This document shows, piece after piece, positions 9,795 to 17,334 of a stretch of DNA of 64,000 bases. The number at the start of each line of letters is the position of its first letter. Positions within the stretch are counted from its first letter, which is position 1. Position numbers and translations under genes: made by a program. The DNA is from Planctomycetota bacterium (GTDB lineage Bacteria; Planctomycetota; Planctomycetia; Pirellulales; Pirellulaceae), in the NCBI GenBank assembly GCA_026692845.1, contig JAPLNM010000047.1, positions 1-64,000 of the forward strand, given 5' to 3'. The notes under the pieces are model-generated. The model searched no databases. It had not been told where the DNA came from and saw only the letters and a program-made list of their open reading frames with translations.

Positions 9795-11179
9795 CTATTT
9801 GCCGACCTCCGGGGGACTTGTTGCTGCTAGAACTTCATCGACGGCAAGAGCAGGGGTGTTCAGGCTACGGCCGACGCTCCGTTCGAGTTCGGCGATGGCA
9901 CGATTGCAAGCGGCGGTTTGAGCCAGTAGCTGCCCTTTGGCGGTCAAGTACTGGGTCGTCGTCTGGAGCACGATCAAGTAATCAGAACCGCCATCTTCAA
10001 AGCCTTTCTTGGCAATTTGTAGCGATTGTATTAACGCTGGTTCGACATCGCGCTTGAGAATTATTAGATTCTTGTAAGCTTGATCTAACTGACGATACGC
10101 GGTGCGAACATCTGCGATGATTTGATCGGCAATTGCGTCTCTCGTGTGCATCGCGGCGTTGAGCTCCCAATCGGCACGGAGGATCCCACCCTGATTGCGA
10201 TTGAAAAGGGGAATGTCGAAGCGAAGACCAGAGCCTGTGTGCGTGTAGCCGCGACCATCGCGCACATCGAGCACTCCATCGAGCCTTAGCCACAACCATC
10301 GCGACAAACGGGAACGTTCAGTCGCGGCAGCAACTGCCCACTTCGCCGAGTGAAGATCGGGGCGACAGACCAGCGCCGCTTCAACGAGTTCTTCTTCGGT
10401 TTGAATTGGCGGTGTCGGTAGGGTCAATTCTCCCGGAACTAAAGCTTTCCCTAGTTGGGGGAGTCCTATGAGCGTTGCTAATCGAGCCTCAGCAATATAG
10501 ATCGATGCTTGTTGGACCCCCAGGTTCGCTTTGGCATTGAGTGCATCGACCTTTGCAGCGATCGTCTCGAGTTCGCTGATTTCGCCTTCTTTCAAACGCT
10601 CATGGGTCAAGTTTGATATTTGGTCACGAATCTCTTCGGCCTCGTGTGCAAGGTTCGCCTGCTCGTTGGCTAACACCCAATCCGCATAGGCCAAACGAAC
10701 ATCGCGTGAAAGATTGAGCCCATTCTGGACCAATTGCTCTCCGACGCGACGGTACTCACGATTGGCAACTTTGACGCGTGCTGGGCGCAACAGGTAGGAT
10801 TCAATCGGCGCATAGAGCGTATACTGCCCTTCCTTGGCTCCACTGGGAAAATAAGTGAGGAATTGAGGGTTCGCAAGCAGCGACGCTTGTACCGCATCGC
10901 CGCCGGCTGTCTTAGCTGCGCCAAGGTTGCTTGAAAAGCGGAGTTGTTCGACAGAGCCGTTAGAATCGCTTCCTCTTCACTCAGTCCATCTTCCAACAAC
11001 ACGCTCGAAGGCACTCGGGTTTGGCAAGGCAGCACCGTCTCCATGGACTTGGATATCCGGCATACCATTTGTCGTGAAACCATGTGCGGATCAGAGCATG
11101 GTGTCGTCGTGCGACAACCGACAACCGGCAGGGTAAAACAGCAAAGGATCGCTGCGCATGCACGAAATTGGACATCCAT
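9795..11179 (-). pseudogene. TolC-family outer membrane factor lipoprotein, broken by a frameshift
   Basis: The outer membrane channel of the same tripartite efflux operon. ATG 11179 begins a lipoprotein signal ending in LPVVGC. The first frame runs to TLAQL and then breaks. The second frame resumes with KTAGGDAVQASLLANPQF and continues through the two TolC-type helical repeats (LSRDVRLAYADWVLANEQA; IADVRTAYRQLDQAYKNL). Adding one base near 10912-10913 (CTAAG to CTAAAG on the coding strand) gives LAQLKTAGGDAVQASLL and a 461-residue protein, the usual family length. It is the first gene of the operon, so it is followed by the adaptor and the pump. Confidence 0.85.
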
Positions 11180-11525
11180 GTCGTTACTCCGAGACCAATG
11201 CATCCAAGCCGCATAAAGCGTATATTGCCTACCGTCGTTTCGACCCAACTCCCATCATGCATTGATTATTCGCGGAGCATCCGTACTAACCGCTACAACC
11301 GAACCTGCGTGGCGAGTCATGAGAAAAGAAAGAGACACTCCACTTCTTACCGACACAGAAGTCGCTCGATTCTCCTTATTTTTTCCGCATAATTAATAAA
11401 CTTACCAAAGTTCGGCTTGTAGCACCGTCGCACACACACCTATTGTTCCTTCGGGTCACAGCGCGATGGTTCCTCCATGCGGGGCTCGAAATACGCGCCG
11501 TTGCAACTGAAGGCTGTTGTTGTCC
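11180..11525. other. Divergent promoter region, no gene seen
   Basis: A 346-bp gap between the divergent starts of the broken outer membrane factor and the PAP2-like lipoprotein. An AT-rich tract at about 11374-11407 (TTATTTTTTCCGCATAATTA) is the most promoter-like part. No regulator gene of the MerR, CopY or two-component type, which often sits next to metal-efflux operons, is present here. Confidence 0.4.
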
Positions 11526-12650
11526 ATGAATTGGCTCCCACGATCGAGGCACGCTTCCAAGAAGAGAACGGTGAAAGGCGTCTTTTTAGTTGCTAGCATT
11601 CTTCTGTTGGGGTTAGGTTGCCGAGTTCCCTTTTTGAATCCGCATGCATCGCGGAACGTGACCGCATCGGTCCACCGGGTGTCGTTGGAGACTCCCTCTA
11701 AGTCGACAGAGGCTTGGCCGATCCTGATCGATTCAGGAATGCGTTCCATCATGTCGATTGATCGGTCCGCAGAGAGCGAGTCGCCGCGCGATGTTTGGGT
11801 AGGGAATGACCATCCCATGGTTCAGAGCGGAGCGGAATCAAATTTGGCTGCGGAGACTTCATGGAAATTCGACCCGCTAACTGACGCACGAACCGATCTA
11901 GGGGATTTCAGCGGACCGTTGGAGCAAAACCGTCCCGCTTCTTTGCTTGGCCGAATGTGGGACGACCAAAAGAGCTTCTATTCACCGGAGTCCTTAACCT
12001 TGCTGGGCGGAGGTTTGATTGTAGGTGGCGCGATGGCCAACTCATCGATCGACGATGGGTTGCATCGACATTTTCAAAGTAGCGTACGTGGCGCAACGTC
12101 GGATGATTGGTTTAAATCCCTGCACACGAGCAAGGAAGTCGGCAACGGAATGTACACACTACCCGTTTTCGCAACCGCTTGGGCTGCCGGTGGACTGTTT
12201 CCAGATAACGAAATTGCGGAAACGAGCGGACGCTGGGGAGAACGAATCATTCGCGGCTTTATCGTTGGTGCGCCCCCCTTGATCCTCATGCAACAGTTAA
12301 CGGGAGGATCAAGGCCGACGGAAACAGATGAAAGTTCCGAGTGGCATCCGATGCGGGACAACAATGGGATCAGCGGTCACGCATTCATGGGCTCGCTGCC
12401 TTTCATCACGGCCGCTAAGATGACGGACAACCGTGGCTACAAGATACTCCTCTATGCGGGTTCAGCCATCGCACCCCTTTCGAGGGTCAACGACAACGCA
12501 CACTACCCCTCGCAGGTCGCATTGGGATGGTGGATGGCTTACCTCGCGGCTAGTGCGATCGGCGCAACAGACAATCCTGATTCTCGATGGCGGTTTTATC
12601 CCTATTCTTCTGGTGAAGGCTCTGGGATCACGGCTGAATTTCGATTTTGA
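11526..12650 (+). CDS. PAP2-superfamily lipoprotein with an altered active site
   Basis: A 374-residue protein with a lipoprotein signal (FLVASILLLGLGC). The C-terminal 200 residues match a PAP2 (type 2 phosphatidic acid phosphatase) domain: motif 2 is ISGHAFMGSLPF and motif 3 is SRVNDNAHYPSQVALGWW. In classical PAP2 enzymes motif 3 reads SR-x5-H-x3-D. Here Ser, Arg and His are present but the Asp is Gln. The His of motif 2 (SGH) is kept. Catalysis might still occur, since the nucleophilic His is the motif 3 His. ATG 11526 is chosen over TTG codons at 11517 and 11520. It converges on the 172-bp repeat array. Confidence 0.75.
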   Translation: MNWLPRSRHASKKRTVKGVFLVASILLLGLGCRVPFLNPHASRNVTASVHRVSLETPSKSTEAWPILIDSGMRSIMSIDRSAESESPRDVWVGNDHPMVQSGAESNLAAETSWKFDPLTDARTDLGDFSGPLEQNRPASLLGRMWDDQKSFYSPESLTLLGGGLIVGGAMANSSIDDGLHRHFQSSVRGATSDDWFKSLHTSKEVGNGMYTLPVFATAWAAGGLFPDNEIAETSGRWGERIIRGFIVGAPPLILMQQLTGGSRPTETDESSEWHPMRDNNGISGHAFMGSLPFITAAKMTDNRGYKILLYAGSAIAPLSRVNDNAHYPSQVALGWWMAYLAASAIGATDNPDSRWRFYPYSSGEGSGITAEFRF

Positions 12651-12773
12651 TGAAAGGATAAGCTCGTCGAACGGCCCGAGCACATCGGGGGTAGCATGTT
12701 TGGTCATGGCTAGGAAAGAAATTAGTTGTCCGGTTTGGTGGGTCTAGGCGCCGGTTAAAATGGCTGTTGGGGT

Positions 12774-13576
12774 GGCTCACGCGTTGAATCACCTGCCGGT
12801 GAGCCAACCAGCGCAAGCGGTTGGGCGATTTAAATTAACCCCCAACGACGCTTCGTTTAGGCCCGGGCAGGTAAAGAATTCCGGCGGTGTAGCACAATCA
12901 AGTTGGTGCGTGGCTGATGGCAATAGCCCGCGGCTGGCGCCTTGCGGCTCACGCGTTGAATCACCTGCCGGTGAGCCAACCAGCGCAAGCGGTTGGGCGA
13001 TTTAAATTAGCCCCCAACGACGCTGCGTTTAGGCCCGGGCAGGTAAAGAATTTCGGTTGTGTAGCACAATCAAGTTGGTAGGGGGCTTATGGCAATAGCC
13101 CGCGGCTGGCGCCTAGCGGCTCACGCGTTGAATCACCTGCCGGTGAGCCAACCAGCGCAAGCGGTTGGGCGATTTAAATTAGCCCCCAACGACGCTGCGT
13201 TTAGGCCAGCGCAAGCGGTTGGGCGATTTAAATTAGCCCCCAACGACGCTTCGTTTAGGCCCGGGCAGGTAAAGAATTCCGGCGGTGTAGCACAATCAAG
13301 TTGGTGCGTGGCTTATGGCAATAGCCCGCGGCTGGCGCCTAGGCGGCTCACGCGTTGAATCACCTGCCGGTGAGCCAACCAGCGCAAGCGGTTGGGCGAT
13401 TTAAATTAACCCCCAACGACGCTTCGTTTAGGCCCGGGCAGGTAAAGAATTTCGGCCGCGTAGCACAATCGATTTGGTGCGTGGCTGATGGCAACAGCCC
13501 GCGGCTGGCGCCTTGCGGCTCACGGGTTGAACACCTTACGGTGAGCCAACCAGCGCGAGCGGTTGGGCGATTAGCC
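12774..13576 (+). repeat. Tandem array of a 172-bp structured repeat, about 4.3 copies
   Basis: Units start at 12774, 12946, 13118, 13345 and 13517, each with GGCTCACGCGTTGAATCACC or a close variant. The spacing is 172, 172, 227 and 172 bp. The 227-bp unit carries an internal duplication of about 55 bp (CCAGCGCAAGCGG to GTTTAGG). Each unit contains several short inverted repeats: GGCTCAC...GTGAGCC, CCAACC-agcgcaagc-GGTTGG, AACGA-cgct-TCGTT, ATTTAAAT, GCCCGGGC, and AGCC-cgc-GGCT. The array fills the gap between the convergent PAP2 and glycosyltransferase genes, and the last truncated unit reaches the glycosyltransferase stop codon (13571-13573). The period is not a multiple of three, so the short ORFs inside it are not a repeat protein. 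Confidence 0.9.
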
Positions 13577-14797
13577 CAAATGGGTGGTGCTGGTTCTTGA
13601 TGCGAGCCGCTGGACTATTCGCTCGGTGATCTGCGATTGAAAGTTGCTCAGGCTGTGGAATTCCACGAATCGCTTCGATCGGTCGTCGACGCTGTACTCC
13701 TGGGCTCCTTCGGTGATCGTTCGTAGCATCTGAGCAAACTCGATGGGATTCCTCGTGTCGCAGACCCACCCCAAACCAAATCGTTCTGTCACGTCCTGCA
13801 TCCATCCGATCGCGTTGGCAAGAACCGGTACGCCGACCGACGCGGCACGAATGAGAAGGCTCGCCGAATACTGATGATTGGGATAAGGCGTCGTAACGAC
13901 GTCCGAGGCGATGCACGCGGCCCAGAGTTCGGATGGACTCAAATGACGATCGAATACGACCACACGGCCACTCAAGACCAAGTCGCCGTATTCTGCTGCC
14001 AGCAATTCGCGAGCTTCCAGAGAGTTCTTTCCCGCAAGAAGGATCTTGGCTGGCGAATCCGATTGCGTTGCGAGTTCCTTGGCGGCAGCAAGCAAATCGT
14101 GTACCCCTTTACGTTTGTCGATCAATCCGATGAGTGAGATGTATTTCGCGGCCGGATCAAGTCCGAGCATGGCTTTGGCTTGCGATTTGGTCATCGAGGG
14201 TGCTGGATCTACCGGATCGGCTAGCAAGTGAGCCATTCCCCGGAGTCGAGAACTGTGCCGATGCATCACTTCGACTGCATGAGGCACGATATGGTGGATG
14301 CGGGTCCAAGGCCCGTTTGCGAGCAATTGCAAGGCTACTTGCTGCTTGGCTTTGGAGCTTAGGTCCGAATGGTTGTAAGCGTATTTGCCAAAGAGCAGGA
14401 CGATTTCCGACTCGATTCCCTGCTGGCGGAGCGATCGTGAGACTGGGTTTGGGATCCCCAGGGCGTGGGCAAGTGGGTTGCCAAACGGCAGATAGAAGTG
14501 ATCTGGCCGAGCGGTTTTGAGCTCCCCGAGCAGCGAGCGCATCGAGGCAAACAAGCCACCTGGGCCATTGACCCGCACGCCGCTTGCCTTGGAGGAATTC
14601 GAAAACAGATCCGAGGCGGTGATAGACAATGCATGGGAGATTTCTCCGAGGTGTTTACCGAATTCCTCGGATTCAACCGCCTGGCGGCTGGTGAGCAAGT
14701 GAACCTCAACTCCCAGGTGCAAAAGGGCTTGGGCAATGTGGCGTACATACACCAAATTGTGGCCGGCGAACTGGGGTTCGAAGATCAAAGCGCGCAT
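13571..14797 (-). CDS. Glycosyltransferase, GT4-like (GT-B fold)
   Basis: A 408-residue cytoplasmic protein that probably transfers a sugar from a nucleotide-sugar donor in envelope polysaccharide or glycolipid synthesis. The N-terminal Rossmann domain starts MRALIFEPQFAGHNLVYVRH. The C-terminal domain has the typical order: LIGLIDKRKGVHDLLAAAKE, KILLAGKNS, VVVFDRHLSPSELWAACIAS, then the donor-site region with YSASLLIRAASVGVPVLAN. The classical EX7E element is not intact (the first position of the SASLLIRAASVG region lacks Glu). Acceptor and donor are unknown. No partner glycosylation genes adjoin it. Its last codons and TAA lie at the edge of the tandem repeat array. Confidence 0.75.
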   Translation of the reverse strand: MRALIFEPQFAGHNLVYVRHIAQALLHLGVEVHLLTSRQAVESEEFGKHLGEISHALSITASDLFSNSSKASGVRVNGPGGLFASMRSLLGELKTARPDHFYLPFGNPLAHALGIPNPVSRSLRQQGIESEIVLLFGKYAYNHSDLSSKAKQQVALQLLANGPWTRIHHIVPHAVEVMHRHSSRLRGMAHLLADPVDPAPSMTKSQAKAMLGLDPAAKYISLIGLIDKRKGVHDLLAAAKELATQSDSPAKILLAGKNSLEARELLAAEYGDLVLSGRVVVFDRHLSPSELWAACIASDVVTTPYPNHQYSASLLIRAASVGVPVLANAIGWMQDVTERFGLGWVCDTRNPIEFAQMLRTITEGAQEYSVDDRSKRFVEFHSLSNFQSQITERIVQRLASRTSTTHLG

Positions 14798-14970
14798 GCG
14801 ATGGGCGTTCCCAAGGGTCTCTCTGGATCGATCACTGCCTTATAAAGTCGCAAAATTTACCGTTCAGGGCCATAGCAGTTGCCCAGTTGTCTGTTCCGGA
14901 AGCCTCAGAATGCTCGAAATAGTTACCGTGGCACTTGCCCGGAGGCTTTGGTTTTACGCTATGAATCTGA

Positions 14971-14987
14971 GGAATATCGTATATTCC
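14971..14987. promoter_or_regulatory. Short palindrome upstream of the dockerin metalloprotease
   Basis: GGAATAT-cgt-ATATTCC is a perfect 7-bp inverted repeat with a 3-base spacer, about 85 bp before the ATG at 15073, in the 275-bp gap between divergent genes. It could be an operator or a small transcript hairpin; there is no direct evidence for either. Confidence 0.3.
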
Positions 14988-15072
14988 CCTGAGCCACGCA
15001 CGTATAAGATATGGCTCGGTTGTAGCGCCGGCTGATTGGACTGGTTCCGTTCTCTGTTTGCGAGATGTTTCG

Positions 15073-17334
15073 ATGAAGCGCCGAAGCCCGTTGACCAGAA
15101 GGAGACTGCGTTTCGAGCGGCTTGAATCCCGGGCCCTGTTGACCGCCGAGGGTCAAGCTTATGCATTCGACCAGACGCTCGACGTCTCGGACTTGTATGG
15201 AAACGTCACTGGTGCGATTGCCTGGGGGGATGGGACCGCCAGTTCTGCGACGATTCAAAATCCGCCTGCGACGGGTTCGATCCGATTCCGTTTCGACTAT
15301 TCGCTCGATACGACGGGCTTTTTTTCCGACGCATCGCGTCGAGTGTTATTGCAGACGGCAGCCGACATGGTTTCTTCGAAATTCACCGATTCGCTCGGGG
15401 CGATCCAGCCTCAGGCGGGCGATACCTGGGAGGCTCGTTTTCTCGATCCGATCACTGGCCTTCGCGTAACAAGGACAAATCTTACGATTGCTGCGAACGA
15501 GCTTTTGGTGTTCGTGGGGGCAAGGAATCTTGGGGCAGCCGAGGGTGGTGTAGCTGATCGGGGCGGGTTTTCGGCCCAATCTCCCAGGCCGGCGTTTCTT
15601 AGTGCGGTGCAGTCTCGCGGGCAGGCAGGCGCTTTGGCAAGCCCAGTGACCGACGTGGGGCCCTGGGGCGGATCGATCGCATTTGATTCGGCGAAGAATT
15701 GGTACTTTGGGGCGAATTCCGCAAATTTGAAAAGCAATCAACTCGATTTTGTCTCTGTGGCAACCCATGAGCTCATGCATGTGATGGGTTTTGGTACTAC
15801 CCCTGTCTGGGACAGCAAGGTGGTCAACAGCCTATTTGTTGGGGCCAATGCCGTCGCGGTCTTTGGAGCGGCGGTGCCGATGGCCGATGGCGATCATTTT
15901 TCTAACAGCGTAACGATCGACGCAAGACGCCCGGCGATGGTCCAAATTTTTCAAACCGGAGAGCGTTTGTTGCCGAGTCGATTGGATTTGGCCGGTCTCA
16001 AAGACATCGGTTGGGAGTTGATTCCGCAGACGGTTCGGGTCACAGGCAGCCACAACTACGGCGACAATGCCGACTTGAGTGTGCGTGTGACCTTGGTCGG
16101 CGCATCGTTAGGAAGTAAGTCCACGACCAGTGCGGTGTCGATCGCCAATGCGCCCCCTGTCCTGGCGTCGATCAGCAATAAAACCGCGCAAGCGGGTGTA
16201 CCTTTCGTCCAGCCTGGGTTGGGACAGTTCACCGACAGCGGGTTCGGAATGCCGCTGGCCACACCTTCACGGTCCGAAACCTTTACTTACCGCATTCAAT
16301 GGGGAGATGGCAGTCCGGACCAATCCGGTCCTGCGATTATTTCGAGTTTAGGTAGTCCAGGACAAGCGACGGTGGGTTTTTTCGATGCCTTGCACACCTA
16401 CCAAAGTTCTGGAACGTTTACCACGACGGTTCGAGTCAGCGATGACGACGGAGGATTTGCCGATCGATCCTTTCAGGTGACTGTAGCACAAAGTGGCAGG
16501 GTTAGCTTGAGTTTGGACAAGTCCGCGGTGTCGGAGAATGCGGGTCCTGGTGCGGCGGTTTTGACCGTGACTCGTTCAGGCACAAGTCTAACGAATCCTC
16601 TTTTGGTCACATTGACCAGCAGCGACACCAGCGAAGCGACAGTGCCTGCGATTGCGACGATCCCGGCAAATCAGGCCAGTACGACCGTTTCGATCACCGC
16701 CGTCGATGATGCGTTGTTCGACGGCACACAACGGGTGAATTTCACCCCTGGAGCTTTGGGAGTTGAACTCGTGGGCGTGTCGCTCGACGTGACCGATTTC
16801 CAACCGCTAATACTTACCGCGACCCGGTCGGAACTTCAGGAGGGAGTCGATGGGGAATCGTCCACGGTCGCAACGGTCAATATCCGATCTCCGGCGCCTG
16901 CTGGTGGGGTTTTGGTCAATCTGGTTGCCAATCCGGCGGGGGTGCTGGTTTTCCCGGCCAGCGTCTTGATCCCGGCTGGGAGTACACAGGCCAGTTGGAC
17001 CGTTTCGGTATTCAATGATGATCGGCCATCGAATCCCCGGACTGTCGTCTTGAGCAGCAGCGGACCGGGGGTGATCCCTGGCACGTTGAACCTGTTGGTC
17101 CGAGACGATGATCCAGCACGATGGACCAATCCGATCAACCCTTACGATATCGATCAGTCAGGCGCTCTGAATCCGTTGGATGTTTTGTTGCTGATCGATG
17201 AGATCAATCGAAGTAGATCGCGTGTGTTGGACCCGATCAGCGATGCGGGATTGCTCTTTGTGGATCCGAATCGCGATGGAGCTTTGGATCCTTTGGACGT
17301 TCTGTTTGTGATCGATCAGATCAACCGTCGTTAG
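15073..17334 (+). CDS. Secreted metalloprotease-like protein with PKD, Calx-beta and dockerin domains
   Basis: A 753-residue exported protein. Near the N-terminus RFERLESRALLTAEG is the LEPR-XLL-like motif found at the start of many planctomycete surface proteins. Residues 232-236 are HELMH within HELMHVMGFG, a zinc-protease HExxHxxG core; the third metzincin ligand position (11th residue) is Thr rather than His. Next come a PKD-like domain (IQWGDGSPDQSG, YQSSGTFTTTVRVSDDDGG), a Calx-beta domain (SENAGPGAAVLTVTRSG) and a C-terminal planctomycete-type dockerin with two calcium loops (DIDQSGALNPLDVLLLID, DPNRDGALDPLDVLFVID). Dockerins suggest docking to other surface proteins. The start is ATG 15073; a TTG at 15058 is possible. 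It overlaps the convergent S9 peptidase by 14 bp. Confidence 0.8.
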   Translation: MKRRSPLTRRRLRFERLESRALLTAEGQAYAFDQTLDVSDLYGNVTGAIAWGDGTASSATIQNPPATGSIRFRFDYSLDTTGFFSDASRRVLLQTAADMVSSKFTDSLGAIQPQAGDTWEARFLDPITGLRVTRTNLTIAANELLVFVGARNLGAAEGGVADRGGFSAQSPRPAFLSAVQSRGQAGALASPVTDVGPWGGSIAFDSAKNWYFGANSANLKSNQLDFVSVATHELMHVMGFGTTPVWDSKVVNSLFVGANAVAVFGAAVPMADGDHFSNSVTIDARRPAMVQIFQTGERLLPSRLDLAGLKDIGWELIPQTVRVTGSHNYGDNADLSVRVTLVGASLGSKSTTSAVSIANAPPVLASISNKTAQAGVPFVQPGLGQFTDSGFGMPLATPSRSETFTYRIQWGDGSPDQSGPAIISSLGSPGQATVGFFDALHTYQSSGTFTTTVRVSDDDGGFADRSFQVTVAQSGRVSLSLDKSAVSENAGPGAAVLTVTRSGTSLTNPLLVTLTSSDTSEATVPAIATIPANQASTTVSITAVDDALFDGTQRVNFTPGALGVELVGVSLDVTDFQPLILTATRSELQEGVDGESSTVATVNIRSPAPAGGVLVNLVANPAGVLVFPASVLIPAGSTQASWTVSVFNDDRPSNPRTVVLSSSGPGVIPGTLNLLVRDDDPARWTNPINPYDIDQSGALNPLDVLLLIDEINRSRSRVLDPISDAGLLFVDPNRDGALDPLDVLFVIDQINRR

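Noticed and set aside
5231-11179. Efflux genes as intact genes with programmed frameshifts in all three
   Set aside because: Only one of the three sites (the A9 run) has a slippery sequence; the other two lack slippery heptamers and structures, so programmed shifting of the whole operon is unlikely.
12774-13576. The array as an integron attC cassette array or CRISPR
   Set aside because: GTTGGGC occurs, but matching RYYYAAC sites at the right spacing were not found, there are no cassette ORFs between units and no integrase gene. The units are far too long and tandem without spacers for CRISPR.
12760-13600. Short ORFs of 81-89 codons inside the tandem array with similar proteins (e.g. NHLPVSQPAQAVGRFKL)
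   Set aside because: They are only the translation of the repeated DNA. The 172-bp period shifts the frame from unit to unit, there is no ribosome binding site, and they run through stem sequences.
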